Shown here piece by piece: positions 9,102 through 18,989 of a stretch of DNA of 56,287 nucleotides. The DNA comes from an uncultured Prochlorococcus sp. (GTDB taxonomy: Bacteria; Cyanobacteriota; Cyanobacteriia; PCC-6307; Cyanobiaceae). The position numbers and the translations under genes were made by a program. Each line of letters opens with the position of its first letter. The first letter of the stretch is position 1. The notes beneath the pieces were generated by a model, which was given only the letters and a program-made list of their open reading frames with translations, did not search any database and was not told where the DNA came from. The stretch lies in contig CABYTO010000011.1 in NCBI GenBank assembly GCA_902521995.1, positions 1 to 56,287 of the forward strand, given 5' to 3'.

Positions 9102-11441
9102 TTAAAAGTAAGCTGAAATACTATTATTAAATTTTTCGGTTAATTCCTCAACCCTAATATTGCAAATATTTTTTTCGTTGATTTTTATCTTCAGCATGTC
9201 ATTAGATACGTATCCAATTTTTTTTACATAAACACTTGATGGGAAATTTATTTGATTTTTTTTTAAATAATTAAACCATTCATTTTGTTTCATTTTACTA
9301 ATTGAAAAAATAATTCTTGACCCACCTTCGGCAAACAATAAATTATCAACTCTATTTAAATCATTCTCTAATTCTATAGTTGCACCCCTTGCAGACAAAA
9401 TACAAGACTCTGCTAAAGCTATAGCTAAACCTCCATCGCTTATATCGTGAGAAGAAACTACAAAACTGTTTAAAATCGCACTTCTTAAAAAACTCTGGCA
9501 GAACTTTTCATCCAACAAATCTATTTTTGGCGGCCGACCTGTAATTTCTCCATGAAAATATTCCAGATAAGAACTAGCTGCAATTTTTATTTCTGATTTG
9601 GAAGAACCAATTAGCCAGATTTCATCTTCAATATTTTTCCACTCGCTACTTATAGCTTTTTCTATATTATCTATCTTTCCAACCATTCCAATAACAGGAG
9701 TAGGATTAATAGGTGTAATTAGATTATCTTTATTTTTAGATTCATTATATAAAGATACATTTCCTCCCGTAACAGGCGTTTCTAAAGCTTTACAGGCTTC
9801 AGCAATTCCATTACATGAAGATGAGAGTTGCCAATATCCTATTTCATTTTGAGGGGAAGAAAAATTTAAATTATTTGTAATTGCTACTGGTTCAGCACCA
9901 ACACAACTAACATTTCTAGCGGACTCTGCAACGGCAGCGATAGATCCTCTAAAAGGATCAAGCGCAACCCATCTACTATTGCAATCAACTGAAGCGGCGA
10001 CACCAGAAAATACTTTACTTTTATTTTTTTTATTTTGTTCCCTTAGTCTTACTACGGCTGCATCTGACTTTCCAGGTTTAAAAACTGTATTTGCCTGAAC
10101 TTGAGAGTCATATTGTTTATAAATCCATCGTTTAGAAGCTATTGATGGGTTAGAGAGTAGTTTTAAAATGATTTCTGAAAAAGAAAAATTCTTATTTTCC
10201 TTTAATGAAAATATTTTTTGCTCATGAATTTCTGGTAAATCATTTTCTTTCCATTTCCATTTATTTAAAAGATGATCGGGAGGATTATTAATCACATTAT
10301 GAAAATTTACAGGAGTATCATCAGATAACGCAGAAGTAGGTATTTGGGCCACAATTTTACCTTTATGAGAAATAATTACCTCATTAGTTGCTATCACTTC
10401 ACCAATAACGCTGGCATATAATCCCCATTTTTTAAATTTTTCAATAAGATTATTAATTTTTTCTTCTTTAACGACAAACAACATTCTTTCTTGCGATTCA
10501 GATAATAAATATTGGTATGAGGACATATCATCTTCTCTAGAAGGGACCAAATCTAAATCAATAGAAATCCCTAAATTTCCATTTGCAGCCATTTCTGCGC
10601 TACTGCATGTTAAACCTGCAGCACCCATATCTTGAGCTGAAATTACATCCCCTGTCTTGAAAGCATCCAAACAAGCTTCAATAAGACTTTTCTCAAGAAA
10701 TGGGTCACCTACCTGGACTGCAGGTCTATCATCCAATGAAGTTGTAGTTAATTCTGAACTAGCAAAACTAGCACCACCAACACCATCTCTACCAGTTGTA
10801 TTACCAACATATAAAACTGGTGATCCTACATTTTCAGCTCCAGAACAAACGATTTCCTCGGTCTCTAAAAGTCCTAAAGCCATAACATTCACTAAAGGAT
10901 TTCCAGAATAACTATCATCGAAGTCAATTTCACCTCCAACAGTTGGCACACCCACGCAATTTCCATAATGTGCAATACCGGATACAACTCCTCGTAGTAA
11001 ATCAACATTTGATGATTTATCAAGGTTGCCGAATCTCAATGAATTTAAGACTGCGATTGGCCTTGCACCCATTGTAAATATATCTCTTAAAATTCCCCCT
11101 ACACCTGTTGCTGCGCCTTGAAAAGGTTCTATAGCAGAAGGATGATTATGACTTTCTATTTTAAAAACAAGTTTTTGATTATTTCCAACATCAATAACGC
11201 CAGCATTTTCTCCAGGACCAACTAAAACATTTTTACCTTTAGTGGGAAACTTAGATAGTAAAGGTTTTGAATTTCTATAGCAACAATGTTCAGACCACAT
11301 AACGCCAAACATGCCTAATTCCGTCCTGTTAGGTTTTCTCTTTAATCTTTTGCAAATTTCTTCGAAATCATTAAGTGTTAAATTTTCAACTTTTAGTGCT
11401 TCATTAAGATCATATAGATCATTATTTTCTTGATTTATCAT
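9102..11441 (-). CDS. purL: PurL, phosphoribosylformylglycinamidine synthase large subunit
   Basis: PurL converts FGAR to FGAM with ATP and ammonia. In organisms with this small form (779 residues here) it works with separate PurQ (glutaminase) and PurS. Diagnostic parts are [11 protein letters not shown] near residue 45, the substrate loop [21 protein letters not shown] around residue 97, and [17 protein letters not shown] about 270. A second AIRS-like half contains [18 protein letters not shown] and [16 protein letters not shown]. It lies 3 bp after the PRC-barrel gene and 47 bp before purF in the dnaN operon-like run. purQ and purS are not in this window. Confidence 0.97.
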   Translation of the reverse strand: MINQENNDLYDLNEALKVENLTLNDFEEICKRLKRKPNRTELGMFGVMWSEHCCYRNSKPLLSKFPTKGKNVLVGPGENAGVIDVGNNQKLVFKIESHNHPSAIEPFQGAATGVGGILRDIFTMGARPIAVLNSLRFGNLDKSSNVDLLRGVVSGIAHYGNCVGVPTVGGEIDFDDSYSGNPLVNVMALGLLETEEIVCSGAENVGSPVLYVGNTTGRDGVGGASFASSELTTTSLDDRPAVQVGDPFLEKSLIEACLDAFKTGDVISAQDMGAAGLTCSSAEMAANGNLGISIDLDLVPSREDDMSSYQYLLSESQERMLFVVKEEKINNLIEKFKKWGLYASVIGEVIATNEVIISHKGKIVAQIPTSALSDDTPVNFHNVINNPPDHLLNKWKWKENDLPEIHEQKIFSLKENKNFSFSEIILKLLSNPSIASKRWIYKQYDSQVQANTVFKPGKSDAAVVRLREQNKKNKSKVFSGVAASVDCNSRWVALDPFRGSIAAVAESARNVSCVGAEPVAITNNLNFSSPQNEIGYWQLSSSCNGIAEACKALETPVTGGNVSLYNESKNKDNLITPINPTPVIGMVGKIDNIEKAISSEWKNIEDEIWLIGSSKSEIKIAASSYLEYFHGEITGRPPKIDLLDEKFCQSFLRSAILNSFVVSSHDISDGGLAIALAESCILSARGATIELENDLNRVDNLLFAEGGSRIIFSISKMKQNEWFNYLKKNQINFPSSVYVKKIGYVSNDMLKIKINEKNICNIRVEELTEKFNNSISAYF

Positions 11442-11444
11442 TAT

Positions 11445-12152
11445 TTATATCCAAGGGTCATCTTCTTTTTTTTCACTAAACGGTACAGATGTTCTGTCAT
11501 TATTATAAAAACTTTTTTGTTTAAAATCTAAGTTTTGGCTAATATCTTCATCTTCTTCAAGCCATTCCTCTAATCTATTAGAAGCAATATTTTTCATATC
11601 ATCAAATCTATCAAAAATTTTTTTTCCTTTTTGCATAAATTCATTTTTAATACTTGATTTTATTAAAGATAAATCATCTAAAGAATTACTTTCACAAAAT
11701 ACCAATCCCGGTTGTTGGTCATTGATATTATCAATAGTTAATTTCCATCTACTAGAACCTGGAATCTTAGGATTAGATCTAGAAACTAAGTAATATTTAA
11801 TTTTTCCAGTTTTCATTTCAAATAAAAAATCTGCAATAACTCCTATTTTTGATCCATTTGTATTTATAAGATTAGCTTCTATTAAAGTTGGGAACCTATT
11901 TAAAGTTGCTAAATCTGAAATAGCTGGATCGCCTTTGACATAAATTTCATTATCTATTATTTGAGTAATTTGATTTAATCGCCAAACATTTCTTTTTAAA
12001 TCAAAATTTGAAGGACGAGAGTACCATCCTAGAATCCGGTGAACTGGAGGATGCATCCAAACATTTTCACCATTTCCATAGTTAAGGACCATATTACCCT
12101 TAACACTATAATTTAGTAATTCACTTAATAAAATTTCTTTAGGTAATTTCAA
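11445..12152 (-). CDS. PRC-barrel-domain protein of unknown function
   Basis: A 235-residue protein with a PRC-barrel-like segment at about 97–125 (TNGSKIGVIADFLFEMKTGK), a small beta-barrel fold also found in photosynthetic reaction centre H subunits and RimM. The first 90 residues are conserved-looking (MHPPVHRILGWYSRP) but I cannot assign them. The C-terminal tail is acidic and low-complexity (LEEWLEEDEDISQ). The start is a TTG at 12152; the next Met, at residue 21, would remove a well-conserved stretch. It is 1 bp after dnaN and 3 bp before purL, so it is surely co-transcribed with them. The role is unknown; a link to replication or RNA binding is only suggested by position. Confidence 0.85.
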   Translation of the reverse strand: MKLPKEILLSELLNYSVKGNMVLNYGNGENVWMHPPVHRILGWYSRPSNFDLKRNVWRLNQITQIIDNEIYVKGDPAISDLATLNRFPTLIEANLINTNGSKIGVIADFLFEMKTGKIKYYLVSRSNPKIPGSSRWKLTIDNINDQQPGLVFCESNSLDDLSLIKSSIKNEFMQKGKKIFDRFDDMKNIASNRLEEWLEEDEDISQNLDFKQKSFYNNDRTSVPFSEKKEDDPWI

Positions 12153-12153
12153 A

Positions 12154-13311
12154 TTAAGAACGAACTTGAACGGGCATAACTAAATAAGTAAAAGAATTAA
12201 GATTATCTTCTGGTACAAAAACAGCTGGAGTAGTTGCAATATTACACTTTAAAAGTACATTTTCAGAAGGAATAACTTTTAAACCCTCTAACAGATATCT
12301 TACGTTAAATGCAATATCAAAATTTTCTCCAGAATAAGAAACGGGTATTGATTCATTTGCATTTCCAATATCTTGAGCATCAGCGCTGATTGAAGCTAAA
12401 TCTGTATCATCTAATTTAATCTTTACAACACTACTTTGCTGATCAGCCAAAACAGCAATTCTTTCTAATGCATCAATTAATTTTTTTGTATTAAAATTTA
12501 GAATTTTAGAAAAAGAATCAGGAATTAATTGTGAATAATTAGGATAAGTACCTTCTAAAGTTCTTGTAGTAATTATTTGATTAGAAGAAATAAATACTAC
12601 TTGACCTTTGTCATAGAATAGCTTAATTGAATTTTCTGAGCTTCTCAAAGATACTAGTTTTTCAATTTCTCTTAATGATCTAGTTGGGATAGTTACAGAT
12701 AAATCATCAACATTTGAAGATAAGTTTTCTTTATTTTCAATATGTTCTTCATTACCAATTAAAGCAACAGCCAGTCTATGGCCATCTGTAGAAGCAGACT
12801 CTAAATAATTTGGTTTGAAGGTAAAATTGACACCTGTGAGTAGTTGCTTTGAATCATCATTACTACTGGCAAAAATAGTAGATTTTAACGCCTTTAAAAA
12901 AGAACTAGGATCAATATTTAAAGAAGTACCGCTTTCAACAAATGGTAAATTAGGATATTCATCAGAAGGTATCCCTTTAAGATTAAAAGAACCTCTGTCA
13001 CTTTTTATTAGGATATTATCTGAATTCTCGTCTACTTCTAGAGAAACAGGAGTTTCATTAGGTAGTTTATTTACTATTTCGGATAAAAGTTTTGAAGGTA
13101 TAGTAATTGCTCCACTATTTTTAACAGTTCCATCAAAAGAAGTTTGAATTCCTAAATTTAAATCAAATCCTGTGACGCTAATTTTATTAGTTCCTTCGTC
13201 AGCTGTTAAGAGTATATTTGCAAGAATTGGATGAGTTGGCCTTGATGCAACTGCCTTGCTTACTAGTTGTATAGCATTATTTAATTCATTTTGATTACAA
13301 ATAATTTCCAT
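12154..13311 (-). CDS. dnaN: DnaN, DNA polymerase III sliding clamp (beta)
   Basis: DnaN is the ring-shaped processivity clamp of the replicative polymerase. At 385 residues it has the expected length and three-repeat structure. It starts MEIICNQNELNNAI and has the conserved SRPTHPILANILL, TDGHRLAV and EGTYPNYSQLIP. It ends in YLVMPVQVRS, equivalent to the E. coli C-terminal MPMRL that shapes the clamp peptide-binding pocket. The ATG is at 13311. The gene reads away from the 336-bp putative origin, the usual cyanobacterial arrangement with dnaN rather than dnaA next to the origin. Confidence 0.98.
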   Translation of the reverse strand: MEIICNQNELNNAIQLVSKAVASRPTHPILANILLTADEGTNKISVTGFDLNLGIQTSFDGTVKNSGAITIPSKLLSEIVNKLPNETPVSLEVDENSDNILIKSDRGSFNLKGIPSDEYPNLPFVESGTSLNIDPSSFLKALKSTIFASSNDDSKQLLTGVNFTFKPNYLESASTDGHRLAVALIGNEEHIENKENLSSNVDDLSVTIPTRSLREIEKLVSLRSSENSIKLFYDKGQVVFISSNQIITTRTLEGTYPNYSQLIPDSFSKILNFNTKKLIDALERIAVLADQQSSVVKIKLDDTDLASISADAQDIGNANESIPVSYSGENFDIAFNVRYLLEGLKVIPSENVLLKCNIATTPAVFVPEDNLNSFTYLVMPVQVRS

Positions 13312-13647
13312 CAGAATTTGGAACTTTTTACAAATACAATATACTTTTTTCGTAAATTAAATTCAATAAATTGATTTTTTACTTTTTTCTAATATAGAAA
13401 TAAATAATAAAATAAAAAATTTAGTAGTAGTAGTTCTTGTGGGAACTGTGGAATTTTACATGAAACCACTTATCTAAATAGTTTATAAAGAAAAGAATAT
13501 GTGTAAAAAAAATTTTATCTGTTGAATAAATTTTAAATTTTCGAAAAAAGAAAAAAATATTCAACAAATAAAATTTATTCTTTTGTACTTTTCAACAAAT
13601 GACGTTTGTTTTTAATTGATTTCCACAGACACTTTTTTTTTTGGATT
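13312..13647. other. Candidate chromosomal origin of replication (oriC), dnaN–thrC intergenic region
   Basis: This is the only gene-free stretch above 300 bases in the window and it directly precedes dnaN. It carries seven nonamers matching the cyanobacterial DnaA box TTTTCCACA at 7 or 8 of 9 positions. Minus-strand sites are at 13438–13446, 13447–13455, 13500–13508 and 13520–13528. Plus-strand sites are at 13558–13566, 13589–13597 and 13619–13627. The two orientation groups flank an almost pure A+T tract (13529–13557) that could be the unwinding element. The innermost pair is an exact 9-bp inverted repeat. AACAAA-N5-TTTGTT (13594–13610) is a second inverted repeat. No reading frame is seen. 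Confidence 0.72.
13338..13343 (-). promoter_or_regulatory. Candidate -10 element for dnaN
   Basis: On the minus strand TATATT (5 of 6 matches to TATAAT) lies about 27 bp upstream of the dnaN start, which would give a leader of roughly 20 nt. No clear -35 is seen, as is common in these genomes. In DNA this AT-rich such a match can occur by chance. Confidence 0.35.
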
Positions 13648-14751
13648 TTAATATCCTAAGATTTTAGTTATATTTTTTAATGAAGGTTCGATATTTTTCC
13701 TAAAAATTGCATCGTTGTTTTTTATAGCGCAATCAGGATCTTTCAAGCCATTTCCAGTTAGAACACAAACAATAGTAGATTCTTTCTGGATTCTATTTTT
13801 GTTTTTAATCAGTCCAGCAACTGATGCTGCACTGGCAGGTTCACAAAAAACCCCATCTTTGGCAAGAATTTTATAAGCATTTATTATTTCTTCATCTGTA
13901 ACTGACTGAAAATCTCCTTTACTCTCCTTTCTTACTTTTTTTGCTTTTTCTCTATTTACAGGATTCCCAATTCTTATTGCAGTTGCAATTGTTTCTGGAT
14001 CTTTAACTATTATATTTTTTACTAATGGAGCAGAGCCTTCGGATTGAAAACCCATCATTATTGGTAATTTCAAATTTCTTTTTATTTTTGAAAATTCTTT
14101 AAATCCCATCCAATAAGCAGTTATATTTCCTGCATTGCCCATCGGAATACAAAGCCAATCAGGAGCATGACCTAAGTCATCCACTATTTCAAAAGCTGCT
14201 GTTTTTTGTCCTTGTATTCGATATGGATTAACAGAATTAACAAGTTCTATAGGATGTTCTGAGGATAAATCTCTAACAATTTCAAGAGCCTTATCAAAGT
14301 TTCCATTAATAGATATTATCTCAGCCCCATACATTAATGCTTGCGCAAGCTTTCCTTGTGCAACAAATCCTTCTGGTATTAAAACATAAGGTTTTAATCC
14401 TCCTCTCGAAGCATATGCTGCTGCTGCTGCAGAGGTATTTCCAGTACTTGCACAAATTACAGCTTCACGGCCTTCTTCTTTTGCTTTGCTAATTGCCATA
14501 GTCATACCACGATCTTTAAAAGATCCTGTTGGATTAAGGCCATCATATTTTAAAAAAACTTTTGTTCCATTTCCAATTAAGTTACTAATTGATTCGCTTA
14601 AAATCAGTGGTGTATTTCCTTCATTTAGAGAAATAATAGGAGTTTTCTTTGTAACTGGGAGATATTGTTTATAAGCTTCTATAAGGCCGGGCCATCTTTT
14701 TTTTCTATAGTTAAAACGTAGTTTATTTTTGATTTTATTTAAAAACACCAT
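13648..14751 (-). CDS. thrC: ThrC, threonine synthase
   Basis: ThrC converts O-phosphohomoserine to threonine with pyridoxal phosphate. The 367-residue protein has the PLP-lysine motif GSFKDRGM with Lys79, the phosphate-binding region [18 protein letters not shown] (about 112–129) and [13 protein letters not shown] (about 202). This matches the shorter bacterial class of threonine synthase. It is the last gene of a minus-strand set (ABC1 kinase, DUF1400, thrC) with a 6-bp gap upstream, and it runs towards the putative origin. A frame start a few residues downstream cannot be excluded. Confidence 0.95.
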   Translation of the reverse strand: MVFLNKIKNKLRFNYRKKRWPGLIEAYKQYLPVTKKTPIISLNEGNTPLILSESISNLIGNGTKVFLKYDGLNPTGSFKDRGMTMAISKAKEEGREAVICASTGNTSAAAAAYASRGGLKPYVLIPEGFVAQGKLAQALMYGAEIISINGNFDKALEIVRDLSSEHPIELVNSVNPYRIQGQKTAAFEIVDDLGHAPDWLCIPMGNAGNITAYWMGFKEFSKIKRNLKLPIMMGFQSEGSAPLVKNIIVKDPETIATAIRIGNPVNREKAKKVRKESKGDFQSVTDEEIINAYKILAKDGVFCEPASAASVAGLIKNKNRIQKESTIVCVLTGNGLKDPDCAIKNNDAIFRKNIEPSLKNITKILGY

Positions 14752-14757
14752 GGTTGT

Positions 14758-15330
14758 TTAATTTGTTTTGATTTTTTCTAAAGGGGAATTGGTGAAAAAG
14801 GTTAATAATTCTGAAATCGATTCTACTTTACTCATAACTTTGCTTAAAGCGCTTACATCTAAAATTACAGTATTAGTTGGATATCCTTCAAAAAAATTTA
14901 TTAGATTTATTTTTCCATTTCCTATGTTAATACCTTGAATCACGCTTGCTCTAAGGGCTAGCATGCCTGTTCTTTCATCAGTTGCTCTAGGTGGGTGGAT
15001 AATAGATGACAGTCTTGTTAAAAAAACATTCCCTATTTCTGAGTAAACAAGTTTGCTTGCAATGGTGATAGGAACTTCAAAATCTTTGTTTAAAACTGTT
15101 CTAATTTCTTTATCGGGAGACCGGGTTGTTTTGAAAATTCTCCTTAATTTTTTTGTGGCTTTACCTTCTTTAGCAAAAGTTTTTAAAGAATTCACTTTAA
15201 TTGTTCTAGAAAATATGCTGTATGTAATCTTGATTTCTTCAGCAGCATTAGCTTTTGGAACAATTAAAAATAATGGAGAAATTACTAAAATAAAGAATAT
15301 TTTTAATATTAAAATTTTACTAAGTTTCAT
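14758..15330 (-). CDS. DUF1400 exported protein (cyanobacterial, function unknown)
   Basis: A 190-residue protein with a clear signal peptide: basic MKLSK, a hydrophobic stretch to about residue 24, and likely cleavage after ANA at 27–29. The mature part resembles DUF1400, a cyanobacterial domain often found upstream of alpha/beta-hydrolase sequences. Recognisable pieces are ITYSIFSRTIKVNSLKTFA near residue 35 and LRASVIQGINIG near 130. No hydrolase catalytic triad follows, so this is a stand-alone domain. The ATG abuts the stop of the upstream ABC1 gene and the stop is 6 bp before thrC. An enzymatic role should not be assumed. Confidence 0.78.
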   Translation of the reverse strand: MKLSKILILKIFFILVISPLFLIVPKANAAEEIKITYSIFSRTIKVNSLKTFAKEGKATKKLRRIFKTTRSPDKEIRTVLNKDFEVPITIASKLVYSEIGNVFLTRLSSIIHPPRATDERTGMLALRASVIQGINIGNGKINLINFFEGYPTNTVILDVSALSKVMSKVESISELLTFFTNSPLEKIKTN

Positions 15331-17187
15331 TTATATATTTGCACCAGCAGCAATCTTAACAAGTCTTACTACTCCTTTTTCTGTTACTTTTTTCGCAATT
15401 TTTATACCCATTTCTTTTGTATAAGGTTCATTTATAAGTCTTGGAACCCTTTTTAGAAAAATGTCAATTGAATACCCAGGTACTTTTTGTAAAATCTCTA
15501 AAAAGTTTTTCAAAGGCTCTACATACATTATAAGGTCATTCAAGTTGTTATTTTCGTTAATAGTATTCAATTTAATTGATTGTGGAAGATAGTTATTCAA
15601 ACTTTTCAATATTTTTAGACTAAGTAAATCGATCTGATTTGTTAAACCTTCAATTATCTCATTTCTAAGGAATCCTCCATTTGGAGAAAAGAGAAGATTT
15701 ATAACTTCGTCTAAAAGTTTTTCTAAATCGAGATTTGTTTGCTTTGCAGCGTTAGAAAGCAGATCTTCTAAACGGTCCCATTTAAATTTTTTGTTATCAA
15801 AAAGCATTTCTTTAAGGCTTTCCCTTAATTGTGGATCAGGATCTTCCATCAATCTTCTTGCAAAATATGGATAAGCTGCACCTAGTATCTTGAAGTTTGG
15901 ATCTACGCTTAAAGCTATTCCTTCTAATGTAAGTAATGACCTGATTATAAGCGCATAATATGGGGGTAGTCTGAAAGGGAATTTATACATAACACCAGAC
16001 ATGTCGTCTGTAACGCTTTTAAAATCCATTTTCGAAACTCCTTGTTCTACTGCGTTAATGAAAACATCTTGAAATGCTGGAACAATCGGCTCCAGATTAA
16101 CTTCTTCTGATAAAAATCCCAATTTTACGAAATCTTGAGATAATTTATCGAAGTTTTTATTTACTAAATGTACTACTGCTTGAATTAATCCTGATCTAGA
16201 TTCTCTGGAAACTTCGCTCATCATTCCAAAATCTAGATAACATAATCTTCCATCTTCTAAGGCTAATAAATTACCTGGATGTGGGTCTGCATGAAAAAAA
16301 CCATGTTCTAAAAGCTGTTCTAAACTGCATTGCACTCCTATATCAATCATTTCATCAGGATTAATTCCTAATTTTTTTACGTCTTCTAAATTTGTTAATT
16401 TTGTACCGTCTATCCATTCCATTGCCAATACTCTTCTTGAAGTTATTTCTTTATAAATTTTTGGTACGGCAATCATTTTGTTATGTTTATGCATATCTCT
16501 AAATTTTTCTGCATTTGCAGCTTCGTTTAGATAATCCATCTCTTCAAAAACTCTTTTGCCTAATTCATCAATCAAAGCAACTAGATCACTTCTTATTAAT
16601 CCGATATTGTTTTTTAGCCAATAAGCAATATTTCTAACTATATAGAGATCTAAGGTTATTTGTTCTCTCAATCCTGGCCTTTGAACTTTTATTGCAACTA
16701 TCTCTTCGTTTTTTAATTTAGCTTTATGAACTTGTCCTAATGAAGCAGCGGAAATTGGCTCTTTATCAATTTCTAAAAAAATCTCATTTATTTTGTATCC
16801 TAAATCTTCTTCTATTAACTCCATAGCTTTATTGCCATCAAATCCAGGGAGTTGATCTTGCAATTCAGATAATTCTTCTAAAAGAATACCTGGAATTATA
16901 TCTGGTCTTGTTGATAAAGCTTGGCCTGCCTTAACAAATGCAGGCCCAAGTTCTACTAACAAATTTGTTAATTCTCGTGCTCTAAATCTTGCTTGCTGCT
17001 CATTTTTCAATCTTCCAGTTAATTTATCCCATCCCACGGAAAAGATATAAGCAAAAATAGGTATGAGTGTTTGCCAAAGTCTTTTTAAAAGTCTTTTAGG
17101 ATTTTTTTTGTAAATTTTAGAAATTGTATCTGGATCGTAATTTAAGAGTCCAGATACTTCAATAAAATCAGTAAAATCTTCTTTCAT
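15331..17187 (-). CDS. ABC1/AarF/UbiB-family atypical kinase
   Basis: A 618-residue member of the ABC1/ADCK/UbiB protein-kinase-like family, which in bacteria and plastids affects prenylquinone metabolism and membrane lipid balance. The family hallmarks are visible: FVKAGQALSTRPDIIP (84–99, the KxGQ motif), ISAASLGQVH (145–154, alanine-rich nucleotide loop), VAIKVQRPG (164–172), HADPHPGN and DFGMM. The C-terminal region is helical. Cyanobacterial genomes carry several paralogues, so the specific substrate cannot be named. The gene diverges from recN (68-bp gap) and heads the DUF1400–thrC run. Confidence 0.93.
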   Translation of the reverse strand: MKEDFTDFIEVSGLLNYDPDTISKIYKKNPKRLLKRLWQTLIPIFAYIFSVGWDKLTGRLKNEQQARFRARELTNLLVELGPAFVKAGQALSTRPDIIPGILLEELSELQDQLPGFDGNKAMELIEEDLGYKINEIFLEIDKEPISAASLGQVHKAKLKNEEIVAIKVQRPGLREQITLDLYIVRNIAYWLKNNIGLIRSDLVALIDELGKRVFEEMDYLNEAANAEKFRDMHKHNKMIAVPKIYKEITSRRVLAMEWIDGTKLTNLEDVKKLGINPDEMIDIGVQCSLEQLLEHGFFHADPHPGNLLALEDGRLCYLDFGMMSEVSRESRSGLIQAVVHLVNKNFDKLSQDFVKLGFLSEEVNLEPIVPAFQDVFINAVEQGVSKMDFKSVTDDMSGVMYKFPFRLPPYYALIIRSLLTLEGIALSVDPNFKILGAAYPYFARRLMEDPDPQLRESLKEMLFDNKKFKWDRLEDLLSNAAKQTNLDLEKLLDEVINLLFSPNGGFLRNEIIEGLTNQIDLLSLKILKSLNNYLPQSIKLNTINENNNLNDLIMYVEPLKNFLEILQKVPGYSIDIFLKRVPRLINEPYTKEMGIKIAKKVTEKGVVRLVKIAAGANI

Positions 17188-17255
17188 AACTTTATATATT
17201 TAAAACCTTTATTTTTTTAAAAAAGAAGTTAATTTTTTTATATGGAAGATTTATC

Positions 17256-18935
17256 ATGTTAGTACAATTAAAAATAGAAAATATAGCTTTAATAGAAATT
17301 ATAGAAATTAATTTCGAAAAAGGATTGAATATCATAACTGGGGATTCAGGTTCAGGAAAATCATTAATTTTGGATTCCCTAAATGCTTTATTTGGTGGAA
17401 CTAATATACCTTTAAAACATTTAATACGTCCAGGAAAAGATTTTTGCGTTATTGAGGCGAAATTTTCTTCTTCTTTTCAAATTAACAATTGGTTAATTAG
17501 TAATGGTTTCGAAAAAACTTCTTCAGAACTACAAATTAAAAGAAAATCTTATAAAAAAAATAATAAAATTTTATCCAAATATAGCCTTAATGATCTACAA
17601 ATTAATAGACAAACATTAGAAAAACTTGGAGGGTTTTTAATAGATTTTGCAGGTCAATCTGACACTTTTATCTTTGATTCTCTTGATAAGAGAAGACTAA
17701 TTATTGATGACTTATGTTCTCAAGAATTTAGAGATACTAGCGAAAGGATTAAAATTATATGGGGAGAAATTAAAGTTTTAAAACGCTTAATGGACGAAAA
17801 AATAGAATTTTCTAGGAAGCAAGAAGAAAAAAATACAGCAATTAAACACATGTTGAAGAGTTTAGAAGAAGCTGATTTAAATTCAAGTGAAGAAATTTTA
17901 GAACTGGAGTTATTAGAAAATAAACTTGTAAATAATCTTGAAATTAATAATTCAATTAAATCATCATTAGAAAATTTAAATAATTTCAGTCATGATGAGC
18001 CCTCAGTAACTTCTTTTATAAATCAATCACTAAAGATTTTAAATAAAACAGCAGATTTCGACTTAAAGATTCAAAAATTTAGAGAGAAGTTATTAAATAT
18101 TAATGCTGATGTTGAAGATTTAATTTTTGATTTAAAAACATATTTGCAAGAAATAGAAAATTATGAATCTAATCTTCCAGAAATACAAAAAAGATTATTC
18201 TTTTTAAAAAACTTAGAAAGAACTTTTTCATTGGATTTAACTCAATTAATTGAAAAGCGTAATCAATTAAAGACGTATTTTCAACAAAATGATCAAGGTA
18301 ATGAGATTTCTACGATTAAAGCTCAAATTGAGAATTTACAAAGTAATCTAAATTCTTTATTTGTTATTCAATCTAATGAAAGAAAAAAAATTGCTAAACA
18401 GTTACAAAATTCAGTAATGTCAATTTTAAATAATCTAGGTTTAGAAAATGCAAATTTTTCAATTCAATTTTCTGAATGCAAGCCTTCTGGCGATGGAATT
18501 GACGATATAAATTTTTTGTTTTCAGCTAATCCCGATCAGAAGATTGCTCCATTATCAAATGTTATTTCTGGTGGAGAAATGTCAAGATTTTTATTAGCTC
18601 TTAAATCAAGTATTTCTAAACAATCCAATACCTTTTTTTTAGATGAAATTGATAGTGGTTTAAGTGGTAAATCTCTATTTTCTTTGGTTGAGCTTATAAA
18701 AGAAATTTCTAAAAATCAACAAATCTTATGCATTACACATCAGCCATTCCTAGCTGCTAGGGGGTCAGCTCATTTCAAAGTTAATAAAAACGTAATCAAT
18801 GGAATGACTTATACCTCAATTGCAAAATTAACTACAAAAAATCAAAGAAAAAATGAATTAATAGAACTTATAGGTGGATGTTCTTGCGAAGTAAATGAAT
18901 TTGCTTCTACACTTTTAGATAGCCCAGCGGCGTAA
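17256..18935 (+). CDS. recN: RecN, DNA double-strand-break repair ATPase
   Basis: RecN is an SMC-like ATPase acting early in double-strand-break repair. The 559-residue protein has an N-terminal ATPase half with Walker A GDSGSGKS (29–36), coiled-coil arms (about 160–370, rich in Glu, Lys and Leu), an ABC signature near SGGEMSRFLLALK (about 440), and the Walker B region FFLDEIDSGLSGKS. It ends with a His switch region CITHQPFLAARG. It is followed 54 bp later by uvrA on the same strand, making a DNA-repair pair. Confidence 0.95.
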   Translation: MLVQLKIENIALIEIIEINFEKGLNIITGDSGSGKSLILDSLNALFGGTNIPLKHLIRPGKDFCVIEAKFSSSFQINNWLISNGFEKTSSELQIKRKSYKKNNKILSKYSLNDLQINRQTLEKLGGFLIDFAGQSDTFIFDSLDKRRLIIDDLCSQEFRDTSERIKIIWGEIKVLKRLMDEKIEFSRKQEEKNTAIKHMLKSLEEADLNSSEEILELELLENKLVNNLEINNSIKSSLENLNNFSHDEPSVTSFINQSLKILNKTADFDLKIQKFREKLLNINADVEDLIFDLKTYLQEIENYESNLPEIQKRLFFLKNLERTFSLDLTQLIEKRNQLKTYFQQNDQGNEISTIKAQIENLQSNLNSLFVIQSNERKKIAKQLQNSVMSILNNLGLENANFSIQFSECKPSGDGIDDINFLFSANPDQKIAPLSNVISGGEMSRFLLALKSSISKQSNTFFLDEIDSGLSGKSLFSLVELIKEISKNQQILCITHQPFLAARGSAHFKVNKNVINGMTYTSIAKLTTKNQRKNELIELIGGCSCEVNEFASTLLDSPAA

Positions 18936-18952
18936 AATAAAAAAAATTCTAC

Positions 18953-18958
18953 TATAAT
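18953..18958 (+). promoter_or_regulatory. Candidate -10 element for uvrA
   Basis: A perfect TATAAT lies 31 bp upstream of the uvrA ATG and just after the recN stop. It is embedded in the 11-bp palindrome ACTATAATAGT (18951–18961). No good -35 is seen. The position would allow uvrA to be transcribed independently of recN with a leader of roughly 25 nt. Confidence 0.45.
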
Positions 18959-18989
18959 AGTCTTTTTAAATCATAAATTAGATTTAAAC

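Noticed and set aside
15053..15424. 123-codon plus-strand ORF opposite DUF1400 and the ABC1 gene
   Set aside because: It is antisense to two genes with recognised families, has no own context and reads as complement of conserved codons.
18951..18961. ACTATAATAGT palindrome as a recN terminator
   Set aside because: The arms are only five bases of A+T-rich sequence with a one-base centre; it is better read as the -10 region of uvrA.
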